DNA of 64,000 bases from Rhexocercosporidium sp. MPI-PUGE-AT-0058 (lineage: Eukaryota > Ascomycota > Leotiomycetes > Helotiales). Made by a program: the position numbers and the translations under genes. Below are positions 46,501-57,474 of this stretch, piece by piece. The stretch lies in assembly GCA_020746875.1 (NCBI GenBank), contig JAGTJL010000001.1, positions 3,038,001 to 3,102,000 on the forward strand. Reading direction: 5' to 3'. Positions within the stretch are counted from its first letter, which is position 1, and each line of letters opens with the position of its first letter. The notes below the pieces were generated by a model. That model made no database searches and was not told the DNA's origin. It saw only the letters and a program-made list of their open reading frames with translations.

Positions 46501-49500
46501 AATCAAGGTTCATGGCAAATACTCTGCAGAAGACTTCGACGATGATCTTCGAGATGTACTTCGCCGCTCCGGTTGTAAGGGCGAGAAGATCTGTTTCATT
46601 ATGGATGAGTCTAATGTACTTGACTCTGGTTTCTTGGAGAGAATGAACACACTTTTAGCAAATGCCGAAGTGCCAGGTTTGTTTGAAGGTGATGAGCTCG
46701 CGTCATTAATGACTGCTTGCAAGGAAGGTGCTCAACGCCAAGGTCTGCTCTTGGACTCGCAAGAGGAGCTATACAAGTGGTTCACTGGACAAATTGTCAA
46801 GAATCTCCACGTTGTCTTCACGATGAACCCGCCCGAAGATGGTCTGTCTTCTAAGGCCGCCACTAGTCCTGCTCTTTTCAATCGTTGCGTCTTGAACTGG
46901 TTCGGAGACTGGTCAGATCAAGCTCTATTTCAAGTCGGCACTGAGTTAACGCAATCTGTCGACCTCGATAGGCCCAACTTCACCGCTCCCGACAGCATTC
47001 CTGTCGCATACCGCGATCTCAACCTTCCAGCTTCCCACCGTGCGGCGGTTGTCAACTCTATGGTGTACATCCATTACTCACTTCACCGCTTCAACATCAA
47101 GCTTCTGAAGCAGCAGAACAGAGTCACTTTCCTTACACCTCGCCATTTTTTGGATTTTGTCGCTCAATACGTCAAGCTATACAATGAGAAGCGCGAAGAT
47201 CTGGAAGAGCAACAACGCCATCTCAATGTTGGTCTCGAGAAGCTGAGAGATACAGTCGACAAGGTTCGAGATCTGCGTGTCAGCCTTGCAGAGAAGAAAG
47301 GTCAACTGGAGCGCAAGGATGCGGAAGCCAACGAGAAGCTGCAACGAATGGTAGCAGATCAACGAGAGGCTGAACAGCGGAAGACGACATCCCTAGAAAT
47401 CCAAGCAGCATTGGAGAAGCAGGAGGCAGAGGTTGCTGAGAGACGAGAATTGGTCCTGAGCGACTTGGCAAATGCGGAGCCGGCGGTCATTGAGGCACAA
47501 AAGAGTGTCAGCAACATCAAGCGACAACATCTCACCGAAGTACGTTCTATGGGTAACCCGCCAGCAGGTGTCAAACTCGCCCTTGACTCCGTCTGTACTC
47601 TGCTCGGTCACAAGGTAGACAGCTGGAAGACTATCCAGGGTATTGTGCGAAAGGACGACTTCATCGCCAGCATTGTCAATTACGATAATGAAAGGCAGAT
47701 GACAAAGAACCTCCGTGTCAAGATGCGCAACGAGTACCTTTCTAACGAAGACTTCACATACGAAAAGGTCAACCGTGCCAGTAAAGCTTGTGGCCCTCTT
47801 GTCCAATGGGTACAGGCTCAGGTCAACTACTCCGAGATTCTTGATCGTGTTGGTCCACTTAGAGAAGAGGTCGGCATGTTGGAGGAGCAAGCACTCCAGA
47901 CAAAGGCCGAAGCACAAGCTGTCGAAAACACCATCAACACCCTTGAACAGAGCATAGCAACATACAAGACAGAGTACGCCGCCTTGATTAGCGAGACGCA
48001 GGCCATCAAGACCGAGATGTCTCGTGTCCAATTCAAGGTTGATCGTAGTGTTCGACTGCTTGACAGTCTCTCCTCCGAGAGAGTCCGTTGGGAGGAAGGC
48101 AGCAAGTCTTTCGAAACTCAGATCGGCACTCTGGTTGGTGATGTTCTTGTGGCAGCTGCCTTCCTTGCATACAGTGGTCTTTACGATCAACAGTTCCGTA
48201 AGAACATGATGGAAGACTGGTTGCATCAACTCCAACTGTCGGGAATCAACTACAAACAACACAATCCGATCACTGAGTACCTCTCGACTGCTGATGAGCG
48301 ACTTGGATGGCAAGAGAACTCTTTGCCCGTCGATGACCTATGCACGGAGAACGCAATCATCTTGAAGCGATTCAACCGATACCCACTGATCATCGATCCT
48401 TCTGGCCGAGTCACAGAGTTCTTACAGAAGGAAAGCAAAGATAGGCGGCTTACAGTCACTAGTTTCCTGGATGATTCGTTCACCAAGCAATTAGAGAGCT
48501 CTCTTCGTTTCGGAAACCCTATTCTAATTCAAGATGCAGAGTATTTGGATCCAGTGCTCAATCACGTTCTCAACAAAGAGTATCAAAAGACTGGTGGCCG
48601 TGTTCTCATCCAGCTCGGGAAGCAAGAGATCGATTTCTCCCCAGCTTTCAAGATCTACTTGTCCACCAGAGATCCATCGGCAACATTCGCACCAGATATT
48701 TGCAGTCGTACCACATTCGTCAATTTCACGGTCACGCAAAGTAGTCTTCAAACCCAATCCTTGAACGAAGTCCTCAAGTCCGAGCGGCCCGATGTTGATG
48801 AGCGTAGATCCAACCTCATCAAGTTACAGGGTGAATTCAAAGTACATCTCCGACAACTCGAGAAGCGCCTGTTGCAAGCTCTCAATGAATCTCGTGGTAA
48901 CATTCTTGATGATGACAACGTCATTGAGACTCTCGAGACGCTCAAGAAAGAAGCTGCAGAGATTTCGATCAAGATGAGCAACACTGAAGGAGTTATGGCT
49001 GAAGTTGACGAGATCACCCTTCAATACAACATCATCGCGCGATCTTGCAGTGCAGTCTTTGCCGTCCTTGAGCAACTGCATTACCTCAACCATTTCTACC
49101 AGTTCTCACTGCAGTACTTCCTGGACATCTTCCATTCAGTATTGCACGGTAACAAGCGATTAGCCACCGAGACAAATCACAATGTGCGCCGTGATATCAT
49201 CATTGAAGACCTCTTCATTACTACCTATCAGCGCACCTCATTGGGTCTCCTTCAGAAGGATAGAATCACGTTGGCAATGCTTTTAGCACAAGCCGCACCT
49301 TACAAGATGGACAAGACACTCATTGATGTGATCCTCGACGAGAGCATTGAAGGCACCGACGTCTCAACCGAGTCGCACAAGAAAGATGAAATCTTCGACA
49401 AAGCATCGAAGCTTCCCGTCCTTAGAGGCAAGCTCGAAGCTGTATCGTCTGATGCTTGGGACCGATTCTTGTTTGAAGAGATAGGCGAAAACTATGTTCC

Positions 49501-50726
49501 ACAGATATGGGATGCAGACGCTGAGAAGCGAGACCAGGAACTCCAGTCTCTGCTCCTCGTCAAGCTGTTCCGCCTTGATCGATTCGTTCCAGCTGCTGAA
49601 CGTTTTGTTACTGCCGTATTTGGCCCTGGTCTCTTCGATACAACTGAGGACCTCAAGGAAATTGTCGAGCAGGTATCTGCCAGTCGTCCCATCGCACTGT
49701 GCTCGAGCCCCGGTTTCGATGCCAGTTACAAAGTCGATAATCTCGTCGAACGTTCCCGTGCAGCTTGTACGAACATAGCCATGGGTTCCAATGAAGGTTT
49801 AGCAACTGCCGACAAAGCTATCGCCAACGCCGCTGCCAATGGCTCCTGGGTTCTCATCAAGAACGTTCATCTTGCCCCAACATGGTTACAGAGTCTCGAA
49901 AAGCGGATGGATTCTTTAAAGCCGCATGCCAATTTTAGACTCTTCTTATCCATGGAATCCAGTCCTAAGATCCCAGTCAACCTCCTCAGAGCATCTCGGG
50001 TCTTGATGTACGAGCAACCGGCTGGAGTAAGAGCAAACATGAAGGACTCAATGGCTTCACTGTCTACCAGGGCTACGAAGAACCCAGTCGAAAGAACTAG
50101 GCTTTACCTACTTCTGTCGTTCCTGCACGCTGTGGTCCAGGAGAGATTGAGATATGCTCCTAATCTGGGATGGAAGGGTTTCTGGGAATTTAATGATAGC
50201 GATGTAAGTGCCACTCTTGCTTGCTGCATATGAGATGTCAGCTGCTAATAATTACTAGTATGAATGTTCAGCATTCATCATCGACACATGGGTGGAGACT
50301 GTTGCATTGGGCCGTACAAATGTCGCTCCCCAGAATCTACCTTGGGAGATGATTCGCACCTTAGTCACCGAAACCTACGGTGGCAAGATTGACGATGAAG
50401 GCGATTTCGCTCGACTCACTCAACTCGTCAACACATTCCTGACTCCCGCCGCCTACGATATCGGTCACAAGCTCGTAGAAGGCGTCGCGGGCAGTGGTGT
50501 AAACGGCCTCGACGGCAGCTTAGTCGTGCCCAGCGGAACCTCTCTCAAAGACTTCACCGAATGGATCAAGAAGCTACCAGAACGAGAGCCTCCTACTTAC
50601 CTCGGCTTGCCAGCCAACGCCGAAAAGTTATTGCTGGTTGGACAAGGTCTGAGCATGATTCAGAACTTGGGGAAGATTACGGAGTTGTTGGATGAGGGGG
50701 AGCAGCTTATGGCTGAGGCTTCATAA
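37561..50726 (+). CDS. nudA: Cytoplasmic dynein 1 heavy chain
   Basis: Minus-end-directed microtubule motor, needed in filamentous fungi for nuclear migration and endosome transport. Exons 37561-37852, 37905-50203 (12.3 kb) and 50259-50726, giving 4,352 aa, close to Aspergillus NudA. Intron 1 joins DGIIDES to [12 protein letters not shown]. The tail covers residues 1 to about 1400 and the linker up to about 1870. Walker A motifs: AAA1 GPAGTGKT at 1938-1945, AAA2 GNSGSGKS at 2233-2240, AAA3 GPPGSGKT at 2598-2605, AAA4 GVSGSGKT at 2940-2947. All four keep the Lys, so none is degenerate. The coiled-coil stalk follows about residue 3180 ([19 protein letters not shown]), with a microtubule-binding tip around [14 protein letters not shown] to [15 protein letters not shown]5 and AAA6 end with [16 protein letters not shown]. 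The C terminus is short ([11 protein letters not shown]), lacking the ~350-residue domain of animal dyneins, as in other fungi. Confidence 0.98.
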
Positions 50727-51527
50727 TTGAAGTGAAGAAGGGGATGGGGAAGGGGAAGGGGAAGGGAGGATTTGTTTTGTATTAGAAGGAAATTTCGTTT
50801 CGTGTGCTTTAGGACTTAGGGAGGGAGCATGATCATCCAGGGGATCAGTCGTGGACTGGTCACTTTCCTATTGCGAGTATTCATTGCTTGCGAGAGAGAG
50901 ATTGTATTAAACCGTGTACGAAATGGGATAGAGGCAGGAAAGCAAATTTGGCGATCGTTCGTTGCTGTTGTTGTTATTATACCCACAGTCTTGCTTTGCT
51001 TTGCTTTGCGTAGACCTTCAGATTGTTGACCTTTCTCCTTTGTTGTGTGGAAATAGCTGTAGCATAGCTTGCATCTTGGGCCTTGATGCTGAATATATCT
51101 GTTCTATTGTATTCTCATGTTCAGTCCAGCCCAGTTATTCTAAGAATCCCTGAGGAGATCGGCCCAACTCTTTAACTCCGGGATGTCGAGTCTGGAAGTG
51201 GCGAAGGTCAATAGCTGTCTGCTTTCGCGGTCGGTCATTGCAGAGGTAAGGTTGAATATGGCGGTCACGATCAACCAAAATAAGTTCCGCAAATACAACC
51301 TGATGATACCAGGCCAAGCTAACAATACCTTCTAGCTAGACTTCCATGATACTGGGTACTACGTTTATGGAATCAAACCCTTTTTGCGTCCCGCTTAATT
51401 GAGTCGCTAGTGTTAACAGTGTGCTGGGAAATTTGCTTTCTTGCCTCAGAGATATGGGGATATGAGTTTGACAGTATGACCCTGGCAAAATGAACCAAGA
51501 GGTATGGATGAAAATATGTCTCAAGTA
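50727..51527. other. Intergenic, dynein / HET gene 3' regions
   Basis: About 800 bp between convergent genes. It opens with a (GGGGAA)n-like purine run (about 50740-50767) just after the dynein stop. No gene. Confidence 0.6.
50740..50767 (+). repeat. Short tandem purine repeat
   Basis: GGGGAA-type units (about four) directly after the dynein stop codon. Confidence 0.7.
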
Positions 51528-53210
51528 TCATAGCTGCTTTGTTTGGCCTGGTACTCTTGTGGTCCCAGGTGGACGCTCCTCCACGGCAACTTCAAGAGAG
51601 TATATTGGCCCGTCGAATATACTTTGAACGACACCAGTTGTGAGCGAAGCCTGTATAGAGTAGCTCAGTCCGCCCACTTGAAGCTGGACGCTCTCGGAAA
51701 ACCCAAGTATCACCTCCATATCTTCACGAACATCGCTCCATGTGGCATCGTGACCAATGTATCCAAGTCTCTTGTGACGGAATAGCCAATGTGAGACCGT
51801 GCTGTGAGCTTTTTCGTCAAAGATCAAGCATAGCGGCTCACCAGGCTTCATGAATTCGCCCTTGGATTGTCTGAAATCAAGGCAAATAACCACGTGTGCC
51901 TCGAAATTATCTTTTAAGCAAATTTTAACCGATGCTGCAAGGACCAAATCTGTACTCTCGGAAGGAGCGAACAACAGTTGTTTCGAATGATCCCAGTGGC
52001 TGTGAGGAATTGCATTCTGAACCAGGGTGGTCTCTTTGTAGGGAAAGTGCACCGCATATTTCATCTTCGTATGCTTGATATTATGGAGGTCGTAGGCATC
52101 TGCGGTGATGTAGAAGCTGAGTATTGGTGCGGGGACGAAATCACAGTCGTCTGGCCTTGGGGAAACGGATTCCCGAAGGAAAGTATTTGGCCCGACTTTC
52201 CATAAGTTCAGGAAAACAAGATCATGATCTTCGGATGATGTGCCGGGAGTCTTGCTATATCCTATAGGCATGACAAAGCCAGTGACCCGCGACCCGTTTT
52301 CGTTCCTATCGCAAGGAATTTCGTAGAAGTGTACGCATCTGTCAACCCGCAATCCTTTGTTGGTCAACACAAATTCAAGGTCCATATACCGTCGAGCAAT
52401 GACGTTGATGTTGCCACTATGAGCGAAGAAGGCTGGTGATGGTGCAAACAATGCCCCTAATTCACTCTGCGGCTGATTTTTAGGTTGGGTCCAGGCAAAG
52501 ATCGTCAAGTCGTTGCTACGCTTTATGATTTCTTCCTGCAATCGACCGAATGCTCGCAGCCCTTCACCGTAAAGCATGGGCATATTTACACCGAATATCC
52601 CGAGTAGACAGTAGGCTTTATCCTCAACACGTGTAACTTGTCGATGCGCAGCCCACGACATTCGCGTCGCTAGAGAATAGTCTTTCAATTTTGTTTTACC
52701 CACTAACAAATCTCTGGCGATGTTGGTTATTACTGATATCTCCGTAGCATATTGATCTTTGTTACCGATGTAGTTCCAATTGCTGTCGAAGAACAGGACG
52801 TATTTTGGGGCCGTCAATTCTTGAAGCGTCCAGCCTCTCGAGAACCATCGACAAGTCTTCAGTCTCTCTGCAACATTCCAACCCCAGCTCAGATCAGACA
52901 AAAAGACGAAGCATTCCCTAGCGTTTTCGTACCATTGAAACATGGAGTTGATACTCTCGGTCAGCTCCGCGCTGCTCTGCTTGTCGATACAGCACGTGTC
53001 AACCCATGCATATTTGTAGCCCTGCTCCCAGGCGACTTTGCACATTCGTGTGATCTTCAGGTACCCCTTCTTTGTAATCGCTGATGGCAACTCGATCTCC
53101 TGGAAGGGTACCTCTTCTTCTTCCCAAGTGTGAGAGAGGATGGCATACTCTGGGATGTTCGAGCCGAAGAACTCTTCTAGCTTAAGCGTGGTTGTGTTGA
53201 TAAGCCTCAT
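51528..53210 (-). CDS. HET-domain protein
   Basis: Single-exon gene, 560 aa. The N-terminal HET domain has its usual blocks: MRLINTTTLKLEEFFGSNIP and YAILSHTWEEEEVPFQE, then YAWVDTCCIDKQSSAELTESI with NSMFQWYENARECFVFLSD, and RWFSRGWTLQELTAPK (about residues 1-160). The following region (RMSWAAHRQVTRVEDKAYCLLGIFGVNMPMLYGEG, RLQEEIIKRSNDLTIFAWT) is the common extension of the HET/heterokaryon-incompatibility family. No NACHT or WD repeats follow. HET domains drive non-self recognition and programmed cell death in filamentous ascomycetes, but most family members have no assigned allele system. The last ~230 residues look like a beta-rich region that I cannot name. The first ATG matches the family start. 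Confidence 0.93.
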   Translation of the reverse strand: MRLINTTTLKLEEFFGSNIPEYAILSHTWEEEEVPFQEIELPSAITKKGYLKITRMCKVAWEQGYKYAWVDTCCIDKQSSAELTESINSMFQWYENARECFVFLSDLSWGWNVAERLKTCRWFSRGWTLQELTAPKYVLFFDSNWNYIGNKDQYATEISVITNIARDLLVGKTKLKDYSLATRMSWAAHRQVTRVEDKAYCLLGIFGVNMPMLYGEGLRAFGRLQEEIIKRSNDLTIFAWTQPKNQPQSELGALFAPSPAFFAHSGNINVIARRYMDLEFVLTNKGLRVDRCVHFYEIPCDRNENGSRVTGFVMPIGYSKTPGTSSEDHDLVFLNLWKVGPNTFLRESVSPRPDDCDFVPAPILSFYITADAYDLHNIKHTKMKYAVHFPYKETTLVQNAIPHSHWDHSKQLLFAPSESTDLVLAASVKICLKDNFEAHVVICLDFRQSKGEFMKPGEPLCLIFDEKAHSTVSHWLFRHKRLGYIGHDATWSDVREDMEVILGFSESVQLQVGGLSYSIQASLTTGVVQSIFDGPIYSLEVAVEERPPGTTRVPGQTKQL

Positions 53211-53658
53211 TACGTCCTAGAGGCTTCGGGGAGTTGGAGATCGTTTGCTGAAACGATGGTATTCTAATGGCCTCAAACGGAGAGAGATGGAATAGAGGGC
53301 CGCGTTTGTGACTTTCTAGAATCTTGAAGCACAAGGCTCTAGGTGGACGGCTGTCATTACTTATGAAGCTGCAAAGCTAGCAGTTGTGGCTGGCCAATTG
53401 AACTATAGCCAAGCCTCAGCTGAAATGCGAGGCTGCACAGCAGGCAGGCCTTTCTTAACTGATTGAACCACGGTGCTTTGGGAGAGGGGCTATCGGCGCA
53501 AAAACTGTGAGACACATATGAAGAGTAATGTTGAATTCCTGTCTACTGCGAATGTGACCCAATCGACGATGACATTTGAAGCTATCATATTCTCTCCATC
53601 AGAACATCACGTGCGAAAACCGACCCCCGGAGTATTCGGAGTAAGTAGCCCAAACCTC
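53211..53658. other. Spacer between HET and peroxygenase genes
   Basis: About 450 bp holding the HET promoter and the peroxygenase 3' region. CACGTG occurs at about 53608. No coding feature. Confidence 0.5.
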
Positions 53659-55191
53659 TCATTTCGTCAACGGAAACGGACATCCCAAGTTCGTAAATGA
53701 CGCGCCTCCAATCGCCGTAAGCACAAACTGCAACGCCGTAACCGTCGGCGTAACGAGCCCATTCAAGCTCGAAGGTAGCGGACCAGCGACAAGTTGATAC
53801 AACAGACAAGCATAATCCGAGGATTTCGCGGCAGTGAGATTACCGCCTTTGATATATGGCGGGAAATCCAAGCCGATGAACTTGCCGTTGACGTTACCGC
53901 CAAAACCGACTGGATACTTATTGTACATGGAGGATATCTGCCCGCCTACGTCGAAGAGACTGTAAGGCTTTTGCCGGGTGGTCCAATTGTCGGGGATGCG
54001 TTCAGGGATGTGAGACCAGGTGCCGTCAGATTCTTGCTGAGCTCCGAAGCTGGATGTGTTGTTAGTTAGAGTTATGACATTCAGTTTTAGACTTTTGGCT
54101 TTGGGACTTACAATGCAGCTGTGTTCTTTAGATTTGGTACATAGCCTTCTGTGCCTGAGGGAAAGAGTTCGTAGACGAAAGAAGCAGCGCCGTGAGTGAA
54201 CACTCCAAGGGGGCCGAAGAAGCTTTCGAAATTAGTCTCAGATGTTTCCCTTGGCTTGGATGAAAGACATACAAGTTTGGATTGTCCCTTCTGCTTTGAG
54301 TGTACCTCTCATATCTAAACTTCGCCAGTCCTTCCAAGTCAAAGGTTCCTCCGGTCGTCTCAGTCATCATGCCAAACAGAGTACCGTTGAACCTAAAGTT
54401 GTCACCTTTGCCAAGGAAGAAATCATTGCGAGTAAGGGACGAGTCTGCCTCGAATTTATTGTGGCCTACAAGACCGGGTTGGCTGCCGGTGAGGAATGGG
54501 TTAAAGGAAGTTCGAGTCGTTGCGTCACAGCCGATGGACAGCTTTTTGGTAACCAAGTCTCCGTCAGCGATGAAGATCGAGAAAACGGCCAGGAAATTGG
54601 CCAGGTCATAGCCCATGTTATAGACATTCTGTACGGCGTCTACGAGCTCGGTGTAGTTTGTAATTCCGTCACGAGCAATGAATCCATCTAAATCGAAGTC
54701 AGCTGGGTGTCAAAATGTTTCTGAAGGGGAAACATGCGATTTGCAGCTGCATTCAACCCAGGACAAGGCCCGCGGATGTCTTTGTCAGTGGGAGCAATGA
54801 ACTTATGGGCTTCGTCTCCAATTGCAGGGACAAGGTAACCACCAATCCCCTTGCCTGGCTTTCCGCCCTTTGCATGGTTGTAAGGACTGTTCAATGGCTG
54901 GGTAAGCAAAAGAGTTTGGATATCGGAACTTTTTTATACTCACAATTGATCATTGACGGGCGCTGGAAAAACATGGTTGGGGTTGAATGGACAGTTCAGT
55001 GGGCCTCCTGGGTTTCCACCTCCACTCTTTGTTACATTGTCAGCTCAGATTATTCAAGAGAAATGAGCATAGCAACTTACTTGTTGGCGCCTTTCGAGAA
55101 AGTGGGTATTCTTGACGCCAGGCTGAGTGGCAACAAACGAGTAGGATAGAGCAAGCTCAGCAAAGATAGAGAAGACTGCGAGGGTCTTCAT
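53659..55191 (-). CDS. Secreted heme-thiolate peroxidase (unspecific peroxygenase / chloroperoxidase family)
   Basis: Exons (minus): 55191-55081, 55026-54944, 54886-54738, 54687-54273, 54222-54112 and 54049-53659; 419 aa. Signal peptide about residues 1-20 (MKTLAVFSIFAELALSYSFVA). The heme-ligand motif RGPCPGLNAAANHG has the axial Cys; its His codon is completed across the intron at 54688-54737, which uses a GC donor. Other family features: NPNHVFPAPVNDQF, GKGIGGYLVPA, NKFEADSSLTRNDFFLGKGDNF (the acid-base Glu is in the EAD motif), GTLFGMM, FFGPLGVFTHGAASFVYE and IPDNWTTR. These enzymes use H2O2 to oxygenate or halogenate substrates outside the cell. Paired divergently with a GMC oxidoreductase 2.3 kb away. 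The natural substrate cannot be told from sequence. Confidence 0.9.
54688..54737 (-). other. Non-canonical GC-AG intron
   Basis: The 50-nt intron starts GCATGT and ends TTTAG. Only this donor completes AAC/AAT-C + AT to give Asn-His-Gly-Phe and continue in frame; the nearby GT would shift the frame. It falls inside the heme-binding PCP...NHG motif. Confidence 0.75.
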
Positions 55192-57474
55192 GTTGTAGGG
55201 GCGATTACGTGAACGTCTAGAAGAGACCACAGTAACAGACTTCTTCGCTTGTTGAGGTTTCCAGAGAATTAAAGTTTGTATTTTAACCAGCGGCGAAGCT
55301 TCTCTCTAAGTAACAACGCAATGCCATCACATGAAGCCTCGCTCTTCGACCACTGGCGAAAGAGGCAATAGTAATAACGCCCAGAATTTTGTTTTTCCAT
55401 GTTCAGCCCATTTTCAGCCCATCTTCTAAGACAAGTTCGGATCTTTGGAGATCTTTGGCGAGTGCCGGCCTGTCAAGTCCCCCAGAAGAGATGGAAGGAC
55501 TTGCCGAAGCTAATCAGCACTAGAAACAATAGAGCAGCAGAAGTCAGTTAAGCGTAAGCCAAAAGCTCTGGAATAAGGACAAGGGCCGACCAAGAATTTC
55601 CACACATCAACACTGATCAACAAGACAGAGTCTCGCTGAGCTTCGATACACACTCCTCAAGCTCGAAGAGCAGGTCGAAAACGTGCGGTAGCGCTGGAAT
55701 GTCCCGAAATTTTCCACGCCAAGCCACTGCGCAGTAGAGAAAGGGGGGCGGAAAATTAGCAATACTCCGTACGAGTGCAAGAGAGTAAGTTCAAGCTTAT
55801 TTGGATGCGCGTGGCAAGAGTGATGATCTTCCCCTCAACGGCACCCAAATGAAGCTATTCCCAAATTAAAAACGGGTTCCCCGCCTTTTTACTGAGTGAG
55901 GGATCAACAAGCTTGAGATTAAAGTGGGGATTGGTCTAGTTTAATGTCAGTACCGAGGGATGGCAGAACGGTTTTGATGCTTGTACATGTGAAAGATCTA
56001 GAGATATCTTGGTATCTTGTTCTAATGGCTTCGAGATTGCTCATCGCAATTCCCGCGAAAAAGAAAGGGCCCAGAATCTAACTACGTAAGATATCTGGGA
56101 AGGCGGGGTGATAGAATACCCCGCTCACATTCAAAAAGGATAATGCACGACATAGACTGGGAACTTGGAGCTGGAATTTTGAAAGCTGGCTAGTAGATTG
56201 AAAATGACTCGTTTGGGTTGAGAAGGGTCAAGGATTCGATTTCCGTCCGAAGTTTGACAAACAATTCGGAAGTTCCTTCACATTTAACTCCTACTAGATG
56301 CGTGTCCTAAAATCAAGAGATAAACAATGCCAAGGCAAGCAGAGAGCTTCTTGTAGGTGAAGCAAATCGTCCGTACCTCCCTAGATCTGAGGCCTGTCTT
56401 GAAAGTGACTGCTGGAATTGTGTCCGGAATATACCACCTCCACAATTCAGCACAGACTGAAGGACACTAGAAAGATGGTCTCCCGCTGTTATTGCCACTT
56501 CGTATCCAGGGCAATAATCTAACATTTTCTGTCTGTGCTGAATGACCCATATTTTACTCATCGTAGGAGAAAAAGAGTAAACCGGATTAGTGCATTGGTT
56601 AACATTCCTTGTAAAGTGGGATTTTCTAGTATTACGCGCAGATGCCAAGTGTTGGAATATTTGGGCACGTACGTAGTATGAGCATGCAATATGCTATCTC
56701 TCACGAAAGGAACCAACTGAGAGTCACAAACTACGTAGTTGGTGAGGAGTTGAGTTGCATGACCGAGGAGTGGGTGTCTGGTGGATATGTGCATGGGCGT
56801 GTGCATGTGCCTGCATATCGTAAGGAACAAGCATGTGAGGACATGGGGGATGCATCCGAGCCGGGCAAAGTCTCAGAAAGACAGGAGGGGAAGCAAAACT
56901 ACTGTTTATGCCGAGGTGGGGGCAGCTAAGTAATGGATATCTCTTGGTGTACCACACCTCAATTTACTCTAGTTCAAAAGTATATTCGAACCGACACGAG
57001 ACGAGCGGCACATCCCATGTCATCATACAAGGGTATCTTAATATTAGTCGATAAAGAATTTCGCACCCAAGGTTCCGCGGAACGTTGCGTTGTGAATAAT
57101 CGCCGCCCCTCCCACCGTACCAGATTCGAGTTTCGAAAAGTCTGCAGTTACTACTACACCCTAAAGAAATTGAGCTTCTTTTAGCTGGAAAACGATAAAT
57201 GGTCTGCGAGGGCCGGAAAATTCGAGTCAGGCGGTCTCAGCCCACGAGGTCCCGGTTCTCGTCATGGGTAAGACATCGAGGGATCAACACCTACCTAGTT
57301 CGTACATGGGCGTACCGAAAAGTAAGTTCTACCGAATTTCGCGTGCACTCAGTTCCTTGTTGCATTACTTTAAAGATGCAGTTGATCCGCAAGTAAGTAA
57401 ACTTTATTCTTCTCAAGGACCTCTCGCGGGGTCTCTCGTTCACTTCAATTCTAATTCTTGGAATATTCTTCATC
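55192..57474. promoter_or_regulatory. Divergent upstream region, peroxygenase / GMC genes
   Basis: About 2.3 kb between the two ATGs. A 95-codon + frame at 56642-56929 has no recognisable features and is not called. The centre has GTGCATG/CATGTG alternations (about 56790-56820). If the two genes are co-regulated, the control sites should lie here; none is identified. Confidence 0.45.

Noticed and set aside
47393..48313. 306-codon minus ORF inside the dynein gene
   Set aside because: Antisense shadow of the stalk-coding region; Leu/Ser/Val-rich composition mirrors the dynein codons and no independent signal is seen.
56642..56929. 95-codon + ORF between the peroxygenase and GMC genes
   Set aside because: Composition is not protein-like and there is no supporting context; it lies in the shared upstream region.
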